From the NCBI RefSeq assembly GCF_036088315.1, contig NZ_CP107996.1, positions 2,314,501-2,378,500 on the forward strand: a stretch of 64,000 nucleotides of DNA, in the 5' to 3' direction. Below the pieces are notes generated by a model that was not told where the DNA came from, ran no database searches, and saw nothing but the letters and a program-made list of their open reading frames with translations. Positions 29,454 through 40,588 of the stretch are shown here, piece by piece. Each line of letters starts with the position of its first letter. Positions within the stretch are counted from its first letter, which is position 1. Made by a program: the position numbers and the translations under genes. This DNA is from Streptomyces sp. NBC_00344. Its GTDB lineage: Bacteria > Actinomycetota > Actinomycetes > Streptomycetales > Streptomycetaceae.

Positions 29454-30375
29454 AACGGATCCTCGGGTCCAGAGCGGCGTACAGCAGGTCGACGATGAGG
29501 CTGGAGAGCAGGAAAATGATCACCAGAATCGTCACGATGCCGACCACCGTCGTGTTGTCCGACTGGTTGATCGACCGGTACAGCTCATTGCCGATCCCGT
29601 GGACGTTGAAGATGCCCTCGGTGACGATGGCACCGCCCATCAGGGCGCCCAGGTCCGTACCGAGGAAGGTGACCACGGGGATCAGGGAGTTGCGCAGCAG
29701 GTGGATGCCGATGACGCGGCGGCGGGGAAGTCCCTTGGCCACGGCGGTACGGATGTAGTCCGCGCGCAGGTTCTCCGCGAGCGACGTCCGGCTGAGCCTG
29801 GCGACGTACGAGAAGGAGAGCGAGCCCAGGACGACTCCGGGCAGGATCAACTGCGTGATGTTGTTGGAGTCCTGGACGGTCGGGGTGACCCAGCCGAGCT
29901 GGTTGCCGAAGACCGTCTGGAAGATGAAGCCGAGCACGAACACCGGCACCGAGATCAGCAGCAGCGTGATCAGGAGCACCAGCTTGTCCGGGAGCTTGCC
30001 CCGGTTGAGACCGGAGAAGAGGCCGAGCCCGAGACCCACGACGATCTCGATGACGAAGGCCACCAGAGCGAGCCTGATCGTGACGGGGAAGGTTTCCTTC
30101 ATCACATCGAGCACGTTGCGTCCGGTGACGAAACTGGAGCCGAAGTCCAGGTGGAAGACGCCACTGATGTAGTGCCAGTACTGCGCGAGTACGGGTCGGT
30201 CGAACCAGTACTCGTGCCTGAGCCGCGCCATTGCCTGCGGATCCGCAGGCCGGTCGCCCCACAGCGCCCGGACGGGGTCGCCCGGCAGTGAGTACACCAT
30301 CAAGAAGATGAGCAGAGTGGTCCCGAGGAACACCGGGATCATCTGGAGCAGTCGCCTCGCGACGTAGCGCCCCAT
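29446..30375 (-). CDS. Peptide ABC importer permease, DppB type (operon C)
   Basis: A 309-residue permease starting MGRYVARRLLQMIPVFLGTT, with six helices, EAA loop RTAVAKGLPRRRVIGIHLLRNSLI and end VDLLYAALDPRIRYA. An external DRPVLAQYWHYISGVFHLDFG segment is conserved with operon A. The intergenic space before it, after the lipoprotein gene, is 138 bases and holds a strong hairpin. Confidence 0.92.
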   Translation of the reverse strand: MGRYVARRLLQMIPVFLGTTLLIFLMVYSLPGDPVRALWGDRPADPQAMARLRHEYWFDRPVLAQYWHYISGVFHLDFGSSFVTGRNVLDVMKETFPVTIRLALVAFVIEIVVGLGLGLFSGLNRGKLPDKLVLLITLLLISVPVFVLGFIFQTVFGNQLGWVTPTVQDSNNITQLILPGVVLGSLSFSYVARLSRTSLAENLRADYIRTAVAKGLPRRRVIGIHLLRNSLIPVVTFLGTDLGALMGGAIVTEGIFNVHGIGNELYRSINQSDNTTVVGIVTILVIIFLLSSLIVDLLYAALDPRIRYA

Positions 30376-30401
30376 GAAGCCTCCATTGTCAGCCGTGCGG
30401 C

Positions 30402-30445
30402 GGCCGACCCGTCCGCCTCCTTGTGGGAGGACGGACGGGCCGGCC
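30402..30445 (-). terminator. Intra-operon hairpin after the substrate-binding protein gene (operon C)
   Basis: CCCGTCCGCCTCC pairs with GGAGGACGGACGGG with one bulge around a five-base loop; flanking GGCCG and CGGCC lengthen the stem. It occupies the same place in the operon as the hairpins at 15792 and 20761. Confidence 0.7.
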
Positions 30446-30513
30446 GGCGTGCACACGGTTGGCGCCCATGCCTTGCGGCGGCGCCGGGGGTTGATCGACC
30501 GCTGGCGGCCTGA

Positions 30514-32151
30514 TTACTTCTTGACGACCTGAACGTCGCTGAAGACCGGGACACCGAAGGTGTCGTAGGTGACGTTCTTGACGTTGGCCGAGTAGCCGGC
30601 GTTCGTCTTGTAGTACCAGAGCGGGATGGCCGGCATGTCCTTGACCAGCGACTTCTCCGCCTCCTGGTAGAGCTTGACGGACTCGTCCAGCGTCGCGGCC
30701 TTGTCGGCGTTGCCGGCGAGCTTGTCGAACTCCTTGTTGGAGTAGCCACCCTCGTTACCCGCGGCGGTGGAGCCGTACAGGTCCTTCAGGAAGTTGGCGT
30801 TCAGCGGGTAGTCCTGCACCCAGCCGGACCGGTAGAAGCTCTGGACCTTCTTGTTGGTCCGGACGTCGAGGGCCGTCTTGAAGTCGGCCTTCGAGTCGGC
30901 CTGGCACTTGACGCCGGTGTTCTGGGTGATGTTGGCGCAGACGGCCGTCACCCATTCCTTGTGGCCACCGTCGGCGTTGTAGAGCACCGAGACCGTGGCG
31001 TTGGAGCCGCCGGACTCCTTGATGAGCTGCTTGGCCTTGGCCGGGTTGTACTTGCACGCGTCGCCGCAGGCGTCGGCGATGTAGCCCTTGACGGCCGGCG
31101 GCACGAAGCCGGTGGCCGGGATACGCGAGCCGGCGAGCACCGTCTTGGTGATCGTGGCCCGGTCGATCGCCATCGAGATGCCCTGCATGAACTTCCCGCG
31201 GTCCTTCAGACCCTTGATCGTCGGCGCGTACTCGGCGACGGCGATGGTCTGGATGGCGTTCTGCGGAGCGTCCACGGCGCGCTTGCCGAGGTCCTGGTGG
31301 TACTTGGTCATGTCGCTGGGGGCGACCTGGTCAAGCACGTCGAGGTTGCTGGAGACGGTGTCCTGGTAGGCGGCCTCGGCGGTCGTGTAGAACTTGAAGT
31401 CCACACCACCGTTCTTCGGCTTGTCCGGGCCCGCGTACTTCGCGTACGTCTTGGTCAGCAGGTCCTTGTTGTGGTTCCACTTCACGAACTGGTACGGGCC
31501 GTTGCCGATGGGCTCCTGGCCGTACTTCTTCGGGTTCGTGTAGAAGACCTTGGGCAGCGGCTCGAAGGCGCTGTAACCCAGCTTGTAGGTCCAGTACGGC
31601 GCCGGGTTGGCCAGCGTGACCTTGATCGTGTAGTCGTCGGGGGTGGACAGGCCCGACATGGTCTTGGCCTTCGGGTCACCCTTCTCGGGGTGGACCTGGT
31701 CGTAACCCTCGATGTCCGCGAACCACGAGGCGTTCTGCTGCGCGTTCTTGGCGTTGGCGCCCCAGTTCCAGGCGTCCACGAAGGACTTGGCGGTGACCGC
31801 CTCGCCGTTGTGGAACGTCCAGCCCTTCTTCACCGTGATCGTGTAGTGGCTGGCGTCGTCCTGCTTGATCGAGTCGGCGACGAGGTTGTGCAGTTCGCCG
31901 CTCTTGGCGTCGTAGTCCGCCAGACCGTCGAAGAGCGCGTCGGTGATGCGGCCGCCGCCCGTCTCCATGACGTTCGCCGGCTGAAGCGGGTGCTGCGGCT
32001 CGCTGCTCTGGTAGCTGAACACACCCTTGGCGTTGACTGCCGCGCCTGCGTTGTCTCCGCTGCCCGACTTGTCGTTACCGCCACAGGCTGTCGCCGCCAG
32101 GGCGACGACGGCCGCCCCCGCGACCCACTTGGCGCTCTTGGCACCACGCAT
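30514..32151 (-). CDS. Peptide ABC importer substrate-binding lipoprotein (operon C)
   Basis: A 545-residue SBP family 5 lipoprotein. The signal peptide MRGAKSAKWVAGAAVVALAA ends in lipobox ATAC with Cys23. The body has DGLADYDAKSGELHN, TVKKGWTFHNGEAVTAKSF, IGNGPYQFVKWNH, ISMAIDRATITK and a Cys pair in DACGDACKYNPAKA shared with operon A (GLCGDSCKYDPAQA). AGGAGGAAACCC precedes ATG 32151, making it preferable to the ATG at 32166. It is the first gene of operon C and an evident duplicate of the lipoprotein gene at 15835. Confidence 0.93.
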   Translation of the reverse strand: MRGAKSAKWVAGAAVVALAATACGGNDKSGSGDNAGAAVNAKGVFSYQSSEPQHPLQPANVMETGGGRITDALFDGLADYDAKSGELHNLVADSIKQDDASHYTITVKKGWTFHNGEAVTAKSFVDAWNWGANAKNAQQNASWFADIEGYDQVHPEKGDPKAKTMSGLSTPDDYTIKVTLANPAPYWTYKLGYSAFEPLPKVFYTNPKKYGQEPIGNGPYQFVKWNHNKDLLTKTYAKYAGPDKPKNGGVDFKFYTTAEAAYQDTVSSNLDVLDQVAPSDMTKYHQDLGKRAVDAPQNAIQTIAVAEYAPTIKGLKDRGKFMQGISMAIDRATITKTVLAGSRIPATGFVPPAVKGYIADACGDACKYNPAKAKQLIKESGGSNATVSVLYNADGGHKEWVTAVCANITQNTGVKCQADSKADFKTALDVRTNKKVQSFYRSGWVQDYPLNANFLKDLYGSTAAGNEGGYSNKEFDKLAGNADKAATLDESVKLYQEAEKSLVKDMPAIPLWYYKTNAGYSANVKNVTYDTFGVPVFSDVQVVKK

Positions 32152-32652
32152 GGGTTTCCTCCTCATGAGTCCACTGAATCACTGATGAGGGCACGTTCTA
32201 CGCGCGCTGACACCCCTGACAGCGCGCGGTTCATGTACCCCAAGTGCGCTCGTGAGTCGGCACTCCCCCAGAGTGCGTGACCCATTGACCCGAGCTCGAT
32301 GAGGCCAACTATTGAGTACGTCTAGGCCGTAAACCACACTTAAAGAGTCTCGGTTCTACAACATCGCTTGAAGCCATCTGCCCGAAATCCGGACAAAATG
32401 AGCCCAGACAGACACCCTCGAAACGGACCGTTAACACAACTTCCGGATATGGATGATCGATATCCGGACGCCCGTGTGCAGAAAACGCCTTGCCAAGTCA
32501 GCTTCCGGTCACCACGGAACACGCGCACAGGTCCCGGAGCATCCCCCGAGCCTCGCCGGCCTCCGCAGTGCCCAGGCCGGAAGCCCTGCCCCCGGCCTGG
32601 GACAACCTCCGTCGCTCCACGGCCCGCTGGTGACGCGGGCACTGCGCATGCC
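32152..32652. promoter_or_regulatory. Promoter and leader region of operon C; no gene seen
   Basis: About 500 bases without a convincing gene. CGCGCGCTG-(10)-CAGCGCGCG (32201-32228) would form a hairpin in the 5' leader of the operon. The stretch 32290-32400 is AT-richer than its surroundings and is the likely promoter. On the minus strand TTTACG and TAGTTG stand about 16 bases apart, a weak -35/-10 candidate. Confidence 0.4.
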
Positions 32653-32694
32653 GATGGCCCGGCCGTTCCGCAGCGGCGGAACGGCCGGGCCATC
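32653..32694 (-). terminator. typA terminator
   Basis: A perfect 18-base-pair stem (GATGGCCCGGCCGTTCCG and its complement) with a six-base loop, 19 bases beyond the typA stop codon. It is among the strongest hairpins in the window. Confidence 0.9.
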
Positions 32695-32712
32695 ACAGCA
32701 CCGGACGGAAGG

Positions 32713-34584
<1,872 letters not shown>

Positions 34585-34945
34585 GGGTGGCTTGCGCTTC
34601 TCTCAGCTCGTGGGATGCGGCGTCTGTCCTGGTACGCCCGCCGGGCGGACGCGCCACGGCTAGTCCCATGGTACGGGCCCTCCGCGTCCGGGGCTTCCCG
34701 GGCAAGGGATACCGGCCCCACGACGGTACGAGCCGGTCATGGAGAGCGGGTGTCGCCGCGGTTTCCCGGAGGGGTCGGCGAAGTGTTCCGCGGGGTGTTC
34801 CAAGGGGGAGTGAAATGCTGCGGCCCGGGTCAAAGGGTAGGCACGACCTTGCCCGCCGGCAGGACCGGCGGGCAAGGGAATTGAGCTGCTTCTGAGGTTG
34901 TTCACAGCCGACGGGTACGGCCGTGACCTGCTGCTTCGCGACTTC
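34585..34945. promoter_or_regulatory. Region between typA and the LpqW-like gene, with terminator
   Basis: 361 bases hold no gene. CCTTGCCCGCCGG and its complement (34847-34877, five-base loop) form a perfect 13-base-pair terminator for the upstream lipoprotein gene. The typA promoter must lie in the remaining part; GAGAGAAG is the likely ribosome-binding site of typA. Confidence 0.6.
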
Positions 34946-37150
34946 TCAGGACTTCTTGGCGGATTTCAGGAAGCCGATGTCCTGATAGCGGGGTGTCGCG
35001 AACCCGAAGGCGCCGGCATTGGCCACTGCCCGCTTCGCGGCCACCAGTTCGGGGCGCTGATAGAGCGGGATCGATCCCGCGGCGGCCCAGATCCGCGCAT
35101 CGGCCTGTTCGACCAGGTCGCGCGATGAGCCGGCGTCCAGCTCGCCGGCCGCCCGGTCGAAGAGCTGGTCGATCCGGTCGGTGCCCACCCGGGTGTAGTT
35201 CTGGTCGACCATCAGCGAGCCGTCCGAAGCCACGTCGGGCTTGGCGTAGATCGGCCGGGCGTCGGTCGCCGGGTACGCGGTGGCGGGCCAGGAGTAAAGA
35301 GCCAGGTCGTAGTCGCCGGAGGCGATGTGGTCCTTGAAGTAGCTCGCGCCGTCGACCCTGGTGATCTCCGTACGGATCCCGACGGCGTCCAGCATCTGGG
35401 TGATCCTGTTTCCGACGCTGTTCAGCGCGGCGGAGCCGGGACCGGTGGGCAGCACGAAGCGCAGGCTGAGCGGCTTGCCCTTCTTCCCGATGACGGCCGG
35501 GGCCGCTGCCGCGGCCGCCGGCGGAGCCGGGGTGCCCTTGGGCGCGTAGGCGCCCGCCACCCCGTGCTTCTCGTCCCCGGACGCGCCGATCGCCTTCGAG
35601 TCGTCCGCCGCGGACTTCGACGGCTTCGGGGAACGCGAGGGGTGCGACGACTCCCCGGTCTTCGCCCTGTCCGGCTGTCCTGCCTTCTCCTTGGCGGCCT
35701 TCTCCTTGGCCGCTTTCTCCTTCGCTGCCTTCTTCGACGGGTCCGCCTTGCTTCCCGCCTTGCTCTTCTCGGTGATCTCGCGGGCACCCTTGACGGTCCA
35801 GCCGGCGTCGGCGAGCATCGCCTGCGCCTTCGCCGTGTCATGACCGCCGATGGCGCCGCTGTTGTCCTTGTAGTCCTGCTGGCCGGCCAGTGCGAGATGG
35901 CTGCCGGGGGGCTTCGCCGGCAGGCCGAGCGGCTTCAGTACGACATCCGCGAGCTGCTGGCGGTCCAGCGCCCTGGCGACCGCACGGCGTACCCGCTGGT
36001 CGGCGAGCGGGCCGGAGCTGCCGTTCATGGCGAGCTGGGTGAAGGCGGGCTCCAGTGTCCTGCGCACCACGTAGCGGCGCAGCCCCTGCTGCTGCTCGGC
36101 GTACTCCCTGCGCGCCTGCTGCGTCTGCTTACGGGCCGCACTCGCGGCCGCCTCCGCCTCGGGCCCGTCGGCGCCGTGCGCCACCGCCCAGTCGATGAGC
36201 GCGTCGGCAGGCTCGACCTCGCTGCCGGGGCCGTGCGTCAGCGGCTGCCCGCTGTTCCCGTCCCTGGCGGCCAGTGCGATCCGCTGCATCATCGTCTCGT
36301 CGACGGCGGCCAGATCCAGCGACCCCTCGGCGAGCGCGGCGGTGCGCTTATCCGCGGGCACGACATCCAGCACGATGGAATCGAGCTTGGCGCGATCCCC
36401 CCACCAGTGCGGGTTGCGTACCAGGGTCACCTTGTCGCCTGCCCGGTCCACCTTCCTGATGGCGAAGGGGCCTGCCGTGGCGGCGAGCTTCTTGCGGGCG
36501 CCCTCGTTGAAGGACGCGGGCGAACCGGTGATCTCCTTCGGGTACAGCGGGGTGAAGAGGGAGCGCCAGTCCGCGTAGGGCTTGTCGAAGGTGACCTCGA
36601 CCTCCAGGTCGTTCTTGCCCTTCTCGATCTTCTGGATCCGGTCGTAGCCGGCGTTGCGGGCGGTCCAGTACCCGGAGTCGTTCCCGCTCAGCGCGCGCCA
36701 CTGGGCCACGAAGTCCGGTGCACCGATCTCGCGGCCGTTGCTCCAGACCGCCTTCTGATTGATCCGGTAGCGCACGACCTGCTTCGGCTCACTCTTGATC
36801 ACATCCGCCGACTCGAGATAGTCGGCGTTGCGCTGCGGCCGGCCCGAGGAGTCCAGCGTGTAGAGGGCGGGCAGCACGGCGCCCGCGATCCGCGAGGTGG
36901 ACGCGTCGGCGTCGGCCTGGAAGGTGTTCAGCGTCACAGGCATCGTGTCGACGGCCCAGTGCAGGGTGCCGCCGTCCCCTACCTTCTGCCGCGCGGCCGT
37001 CGCGATCTGCGGAGCGGCGGCCCTGGCGCCGCCCCCGTGGTCATCACTGCCACCGCACCCGGCCAGCACGGGCAGCGCGAGTACACCGGTGGCGAGGAGC
37101 GCGACGCTGCGCCGCTTTGCTCTCCCGTGTGGAACGCCGACGTGGGACAT
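34946..37150 (-). CDS. LpqW-like SBP family 5 lipoprotein
   Basis: A 734-residue lipoprotein with signal peptide VALLATGVLALPV and lipobox LAGC (Cys32). Two SBP_bac_5 halves (VLPALYTLDSSGRPQRNADY, VRYRINQKAVWSNGREIGAPDF) are interrupted at about residues 453-556 by a Lys/Ala/Glu- and Ser/Pro-rich low-complexity insert with KAAKE repeats. No permease or ATPase genes adjoin it, so it is probably not an importer subunit. Mycobacterial LpqW, which regulates lipomannan synthesis, has this fold and lies next to typA and near mshB; the same neighbours occur here. GGAGG precedes ATG 37150. Confidence 0.8.
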   Translation of the reverse strand: MSHVGVPHGRAKRRSVALLATGVLALPVLAGCGGSDDHGGGARAAAPQIATAARQKVGDGGTLHWAVDTMPVTLNTFQADADASTSRIAGAVLPALYTLDSSGRPQRNADYLESADVIKSEPKQVVRYRINQKAVWSNGREIGAPDFVAQWRALSGNDSGYWTARNAGYDRIQKIEKGKNDLEVEVTFDKPYADWRSLFTPLYPKEITGSPASFNEGARKKLAATAGPFAIRKVDRAGDKVTLVRNPHWWGDRAKLDSIVLDVVPADKRTAALAEGSLDLAAVDETMMQRIALAARDGNSGQPLTHGPGSEVEPADALIDWAVAHGADGPEAEAAASAARKQTQQARREYAEQQQGLRRYVVRRTLEPAFTQLAMNGSSGPLADQRVRRAVARALDRQQLADVVLKPLGLPAKPPGSHLALAGQQDYKDNSGAIGGHDTAKAQAMLADAGWTVKGAREITEKSKAGSKADPSKKAAKEKAAKEKAAKEKAGQPDRAKTGESSHPSRSPKPSKSAADDSKAIGASGDEKHGVAGAYAPKGTPAPPAAAAAAPAVIGKKGKPLSLRFVLPTGPGSAALNSVGNRITQMLDAVGIRTEITRVDGASYFKDHIASGDYDLALYSWPATAYPATDARPIYAKPDVASDGSLMVDQNYTRVGTDRIDQLFDRAAGELDAGSSRDLVEQADARIWAAAGSIPLYQRPELVAAKRAVANAGAFGFATPRYQDIGFLKSAKKS

Positions 37151-37454
37151 GGGTGGTACCTCCGGGGCCCGACCCCACCCACTCCGGAAGAGGAATGGGC
37201 GAGAATCTTAAGGTTTGGTGGCATTGGATGCTGATCACACCTATGACCCCTTCACTGAAAGGGAGCCGCCGCGCCGTCCGTGGGAGACACGTCGGCACGC
37301 CCTCCCAACCCCACCCATGCGGCGCAATGGGGGGCGCACCGGGCAGCTCGCGCCCGGAATCCGGTGCACCACCCTTCACAAGCGGGGATGTGACGCGCAA
37401 CACTCTCCGACGCGCGATCGTTTGCCGTCCGCACCGGCGGAAGTGAGGCAAGTC
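37151..37454. promoter_or_regulatory. Divergent region between the lipoprotein gene and the sdh operon
   Basis: 304 bases without a gene. It has an AT-richer part at 37195-37260, where promoters are likely, but no clear -35/-10 pair or operator was picked out. Confidence 0.3.
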
Positions 37455-37745
37455 ATGGCCCTGCAAGACGATTTGACGGCTGTCCAACGATCTCTTGACG
37501 ACCTGGTCCGTTCACTGGGCCTGCTGGAGCAGCAGCTCGGCAGCGGGCTCGACATACGACGGGTACGCGCCGACGCCGGACACCTCCGGGAAAGCCTGGC
37601 GCTGCTGCGTGAAGCCGTACCCGCCGCACACACCCGTCCCGACCTGGTCACCATCTCCGACACCCCCTACGACGCCACTCTCTGGGCAGCCGCCGAGGAC
37701 ATGGACGACGAGGGAATCGGCGCCCGCGACCGGCATGCCCCCTGA
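37455..37745 (+). CDS. Small coiled-coil protein at the head of the sdh operon
   Basis: A 96-residue soluble protein. Residues 1-60 form heptad-like helices (LTAVQRSLDDLVRSLGLLEQQLG and ADAGHLRESLALLREAV). The tail is acidic: PYDATLWAAAEDMDDEGIG. No family is recognised. It precedes the membrane-anchor gene by 34 bases and is on the same strand, so it is likely to be co-transcribed; a role in the complex is only inference. ATG 37455 follows GTGAGG. Confidence 0.65.
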   Translation: MALQDDLTAVQRSLDDLVRSLGLLEQQLGSGLDIRRVRADAGHLRESLALLREAVPAAHTRPDLVTISDTPYDATLWAAAEDMDDEGIGARDRHAP

Positions 37746-37779
37746 CGCCGAGCGATCCTGACTTCGACTGGAGTCCCCG

Positions 37780-38604
37780 TTGGCAACTGGCACCGAACCA
37801 CAGCCCCGGCTGGACGGGGGCGTGCACCACGCCTCGCGCGCAGCCATCGCCGCCCGGCATCTGCGCACCGACCGCTGGTGGCTCGCACCGGCGGCCACCG
37901 CAGCCGGGCTGCTCGCCTTCATCGTCTACTCGACCTGGCGGGCCTTCGCCGACACCGACTACTACGCGGCGCCCTATGTGTCGCCGTTCTACTCCCCCTG
38001 CCTGGCGGAACGCTGCGCGCCGATGCGGCACGGCCCCAACTGGGACCTCTTCGGAAGCTGGTGGGGGCTCTCCCCCGCGCTGCTGATCCTGATCTTCCCG
38101 CTGGGCTTCCGGCTGACCTGCTACTACTACCGGAAGGCCTACTACCGGGGGTTCTGGGCCTCGCCGCCCGCCTGCGCGGTCGCCGAGCCGCACAAGGCGT
38201 ACAGCGGCGAGACCCGCTTCCCGCTGATCCTGCAGAACATCCACCGGTACTTCTTCTACGCCGCGCTGGTCGTCGCCGGGATCCTCACCTACGACACCGT
38301 GCTCTCGTTCCGCGACGAGCACTACCGGTGGGGCCATATGGGACTCGGCTCCGTCGTGTTCCTGGTCAACATCGTGCTGATCTGGGCGTACACCGTCTCC
38401 TGCCACTCCTGCCGGCACATCATCGGCGGCCGGCTCAAGCACTTCTCGAAGCATCCGGTGCGCTACCGGCTCTGGGGCTGGGCGAGCAAGCTGAACGGCC
38501 GTCACATGCAGCTGGCCTGGGCCTCGTTGATCAGCGTGGCGGTCGCCGACTTCTACGTCTATCTGGTGGCGTCCGGAGCTTTCGACGACCCGCGGTTCTT
38601 CTAA
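37780..38604 (+). CDS. Succinate dehydrogenase/fumarate reductase membrane-anchor subunit
   Basis: A 274-residue membrane protein with about five helices. It matches the single-anchor subunit of the actinobacterial Sdh1-like complex. Candidate haem or quinone ligands are His residues in LQNIHRYFFYAAL, RWGHMGLGSVVFL and CHSCRHIIGGRLKHFSKHP; the last segment also has the CHSC pair and basic run on the cytoplasmic face. It anchors SdhA and SdhB to the membrane and passes electrons to menaquinone. The TTG start at 37780 has GGAG nine bases upstream. It is followed directly by the sdhA gene. Confidence 0.85.
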   Translation: MATGTEPQPRLDGGVHHASRAAIAARHLRTDRWWLAPAATAAGLLAFIVYSTWRAFADTDYYAAPYVSPFYSPCLAERCAPMRHGPNWDLFGSWWGLSPALLILIFPLGFRLTCYYYRKAYYRGFWASPPACAVAEPHKAYSGETRFPLILQNIHRYFFYAALVVAGILTYDTVLSFRDEHYRWGHMGLGSVVFLVNIVLIWAYTVSCHSCRHIIGGRLKHFSKHPVRYRLWGWASKLNGRHMQLAWASLISVAVADFYVYLVASGAFDDPRFF

Positions 38605-38629
38605 TGGTTCTCATGAGCAGGGGCTCTGG

Positions 38630-40588
38630 ATGACACAGCTCGACCGGCAGCAGTGGGACGTCGTCGTGGTGGGCGCGGGCGGCGCCGGACTGCGGGCCGC
38701 CATCGAGGCCCGGGAACAGGGCGCCCGCACCGCGGTGATCTGCAAGTCGCTCTTCGGCAAGGCCCACACGGTGATGGCCGAGGGCGGTATCGCCGCCTCC
38801 ATGGGCAACGCGAACTCCGGCGACAACTGGCAGGTGCACTTCCGCGACACCCTGCGCGGCGGAAAGTTCCTCAACCAGTGGCGGATGGCCGAGCTGCACG
38901 CCCAGGAGGCACCCGACCGCGTCTGGGAGCTGGAAACCTGGGGTGCGCTCTTCGACCGTACGGCCGAGGGCAAGATCTCCCAGCGCAACTTCGGCGGCCA
39001 CGAGTACCCGCGCCTGGCCCATGTGGGCGACCGCACCGGCCTGGAACTGATCCGCACCCTCCAGCAGAAGATCGTCTCGCTCCAGCAGGAGGACGAGCGC
39101 GAACTCGGCGATCCCGAAGCCCGGTTGAAGGTCTTCCAGGAGTGCACGGTCACCCGGGTCCTGAAGACTCCGTCCAGCAGTGGCTCCCCGGCGGGTGAGC
39201 AGGTCGCCGGCACCTTCTGCTACGAGCGCGAGTCCGGGCGGTTCTTCGTCCTCGAGGCCCCCAGCGTGGTGCTCGCCACCGGAGGCATCGGCAAGTCCTT
39301 CAAGGTGACGTCGAACTCCTGGGAGTACACGGGCGACGGCCATGCGCTGGCGCTGCTGGCCGGTGCACCCCTGCTGAACATGGAGTTCGTACAGTTCCAC
39401 CCGACCGGGATGATCTGGCCGCCATCGGTGAAGGGACTGCTGGTCACCGAGTCGGTGCGCGGGGACGGCGGCGTGCTGCGCAACAGCGAGGGCAAGCGCT
39501 TCATGTTCGACTACGTCCCGGACGTCTTCAAGGAGCAGTACGCCGAGACCGAGGAGGAGGGCGACCGCTGGTACGACGACCCGGGCCACAACCGGCGCCC
39601 GCCGGAGCTGCTGCCCCGGGACGAGGTGGCCCGCGCCATCAACTCCGAGGTCAAGGCGGGCCGCGGCACCCCGCACGGCGGGGTCTACCTCGATGTGTCG
39701 ACCCGGATGTCCGCCGAGGTGATCAAACGTCGGCTGCCTTCGATGTACCACCAGTTCAGGGAGCTGGCCGACGTCGACATCACGGCCGAGGCCATGGAGG
39801 TCGGCCCCACCTGCCACTACGTCATGGGCGGTATCGCGGTGGATTCCGACACCGCGGCAGCACTCGCCGTGCCCGGCCTCTTTGCGGCGGGTGAGGTCGC
39901 GGGCGGCATGCACGGCTCCAACAGACTCGGCGGGAACTCCCTCTCCGACCTGCTGGTCTTCGGCCGCCGGGCCGGACTGCACGCCGCGCAGCACGCGTCG
40001 GGCCCCGGCGAGCGGCCCGCCGTCGACGAGGCCCAGATCGAAGCGGCGGCGGCCGAGGCCCTGCGGCCCTTCGGCGCCGCCGGCACCGTGGACACCGGCG
40101 GGGCGCCCCCCGAGAACCCGTACACCCTGCACCAGGAACTCCAGCAGACCATGAACGATCTGGTCGGCATCATCCGCCGCCAGGGCGAGATGGAACAGGC
40201 ACTGGAGAAACTGGCCGCTCTGCGGGTACGGGCCGAACGGGCCGGGGTCGAGGGACACCGGCAGTTCAATCCCGGCTGGCATCTGGCGCTGGATCTGCGG
40301 AACATGCTGCTGGTCAGCGAGTGCATCGCCAGGGCCGCGCTGGAGCGGACCGAGAGCCGCGGCGGCCACACCCGGGAGGACTGCCCGGCCATGGAGCGCG
40401 GCTGGCGCGGCGTCAATCTGCTGTGCCAGCTGTCCGAGCACCCGGCGGAACCGGCGTCCGCCGATCCGTCGCGCGGGCAGATCGCCCTGGTGCGCAAGAC
40501 GACTGTCCCGATCCGTCAGGACCTGCTTGCCCTCTTCGAGAAGGAGGAGCTGGTCAAGTACCTCGCCGAAGAGGAGCTCTACGAGTGA
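38630..40588 (+). CDS. sdhA: Succinate dehydrogenase/fumarate reductase flavoprotein subunit
   Basis: A 652-residue FAD enzyme that oxidises succinate to fumarate. The dinucleotide-binding motif VVGAGGAGLRAAIEA comes near residue 14. The conserved HTVMAEGGIAASMGN carries the flavin-binding region, and MEFVQFHPTGM lines the active site. The C-terminal helical domain contains GGHTREDCPAMERGW. The protein is longer than the SdhA of the usual TCA complex and is like the second, Rv0247c/0248c-type, complex. It is coupled to sdhB by a GTGA overlap. Confidence 0.95.
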   Translation: MTQLDRQQWDVVVVGAGGAGLRAAIEAREQGARTAVICKSLFGKAHTVMAEGGIAASMGNANSGDNWQVHFRDTLRGGKFLNQWRMAELHAQEAPDRVWELETWGALFDRTAEGKISQRNFGGHEYPRLAHVGDRTGLELIRTLQQKIVSLQQEDERELGDPEARLKVFQECTVTRVLKTPSSSGSPAGEQVAGTFCYERESGRFFVLEAPSVVLATGGIGKSFKVTSNSWEYTGDGHALALLAGAPLLNMEFVQFHPTGMIWPPSVKGLLVTESVRGDGGVLRNSEGKRFMFDYVPDVFKEQYAETEEEGDRWYDDPGHNRRPPELLPRDEVARAINSEVKAGRGTPHGGVYLDVSTRMSAEVIKRRLPSMYHQFRELADVDITAEAMEVGPTCHYVMGGIAVDSDTAAALAVPGLFAAGEVAGGMHGSNRLGGNSLSDLLVFGRRAGLHAAQHASGPGERPAVDEAQIEAAAAEALRPFGAAGTVDTGGAPPENPYTLHQELQQTMNDLVGIIRRQGEMEQALEKLAALRVRAERAGVEGHRQFNPGWHLALDLRNMLLVSECIARAALERTESRGGHTREDCPAMERGWRGVNLLCQLSEHPAEPASADPSRGQIALVRKTTVPIRQDLLALFEKEELVKYLAEEELYE

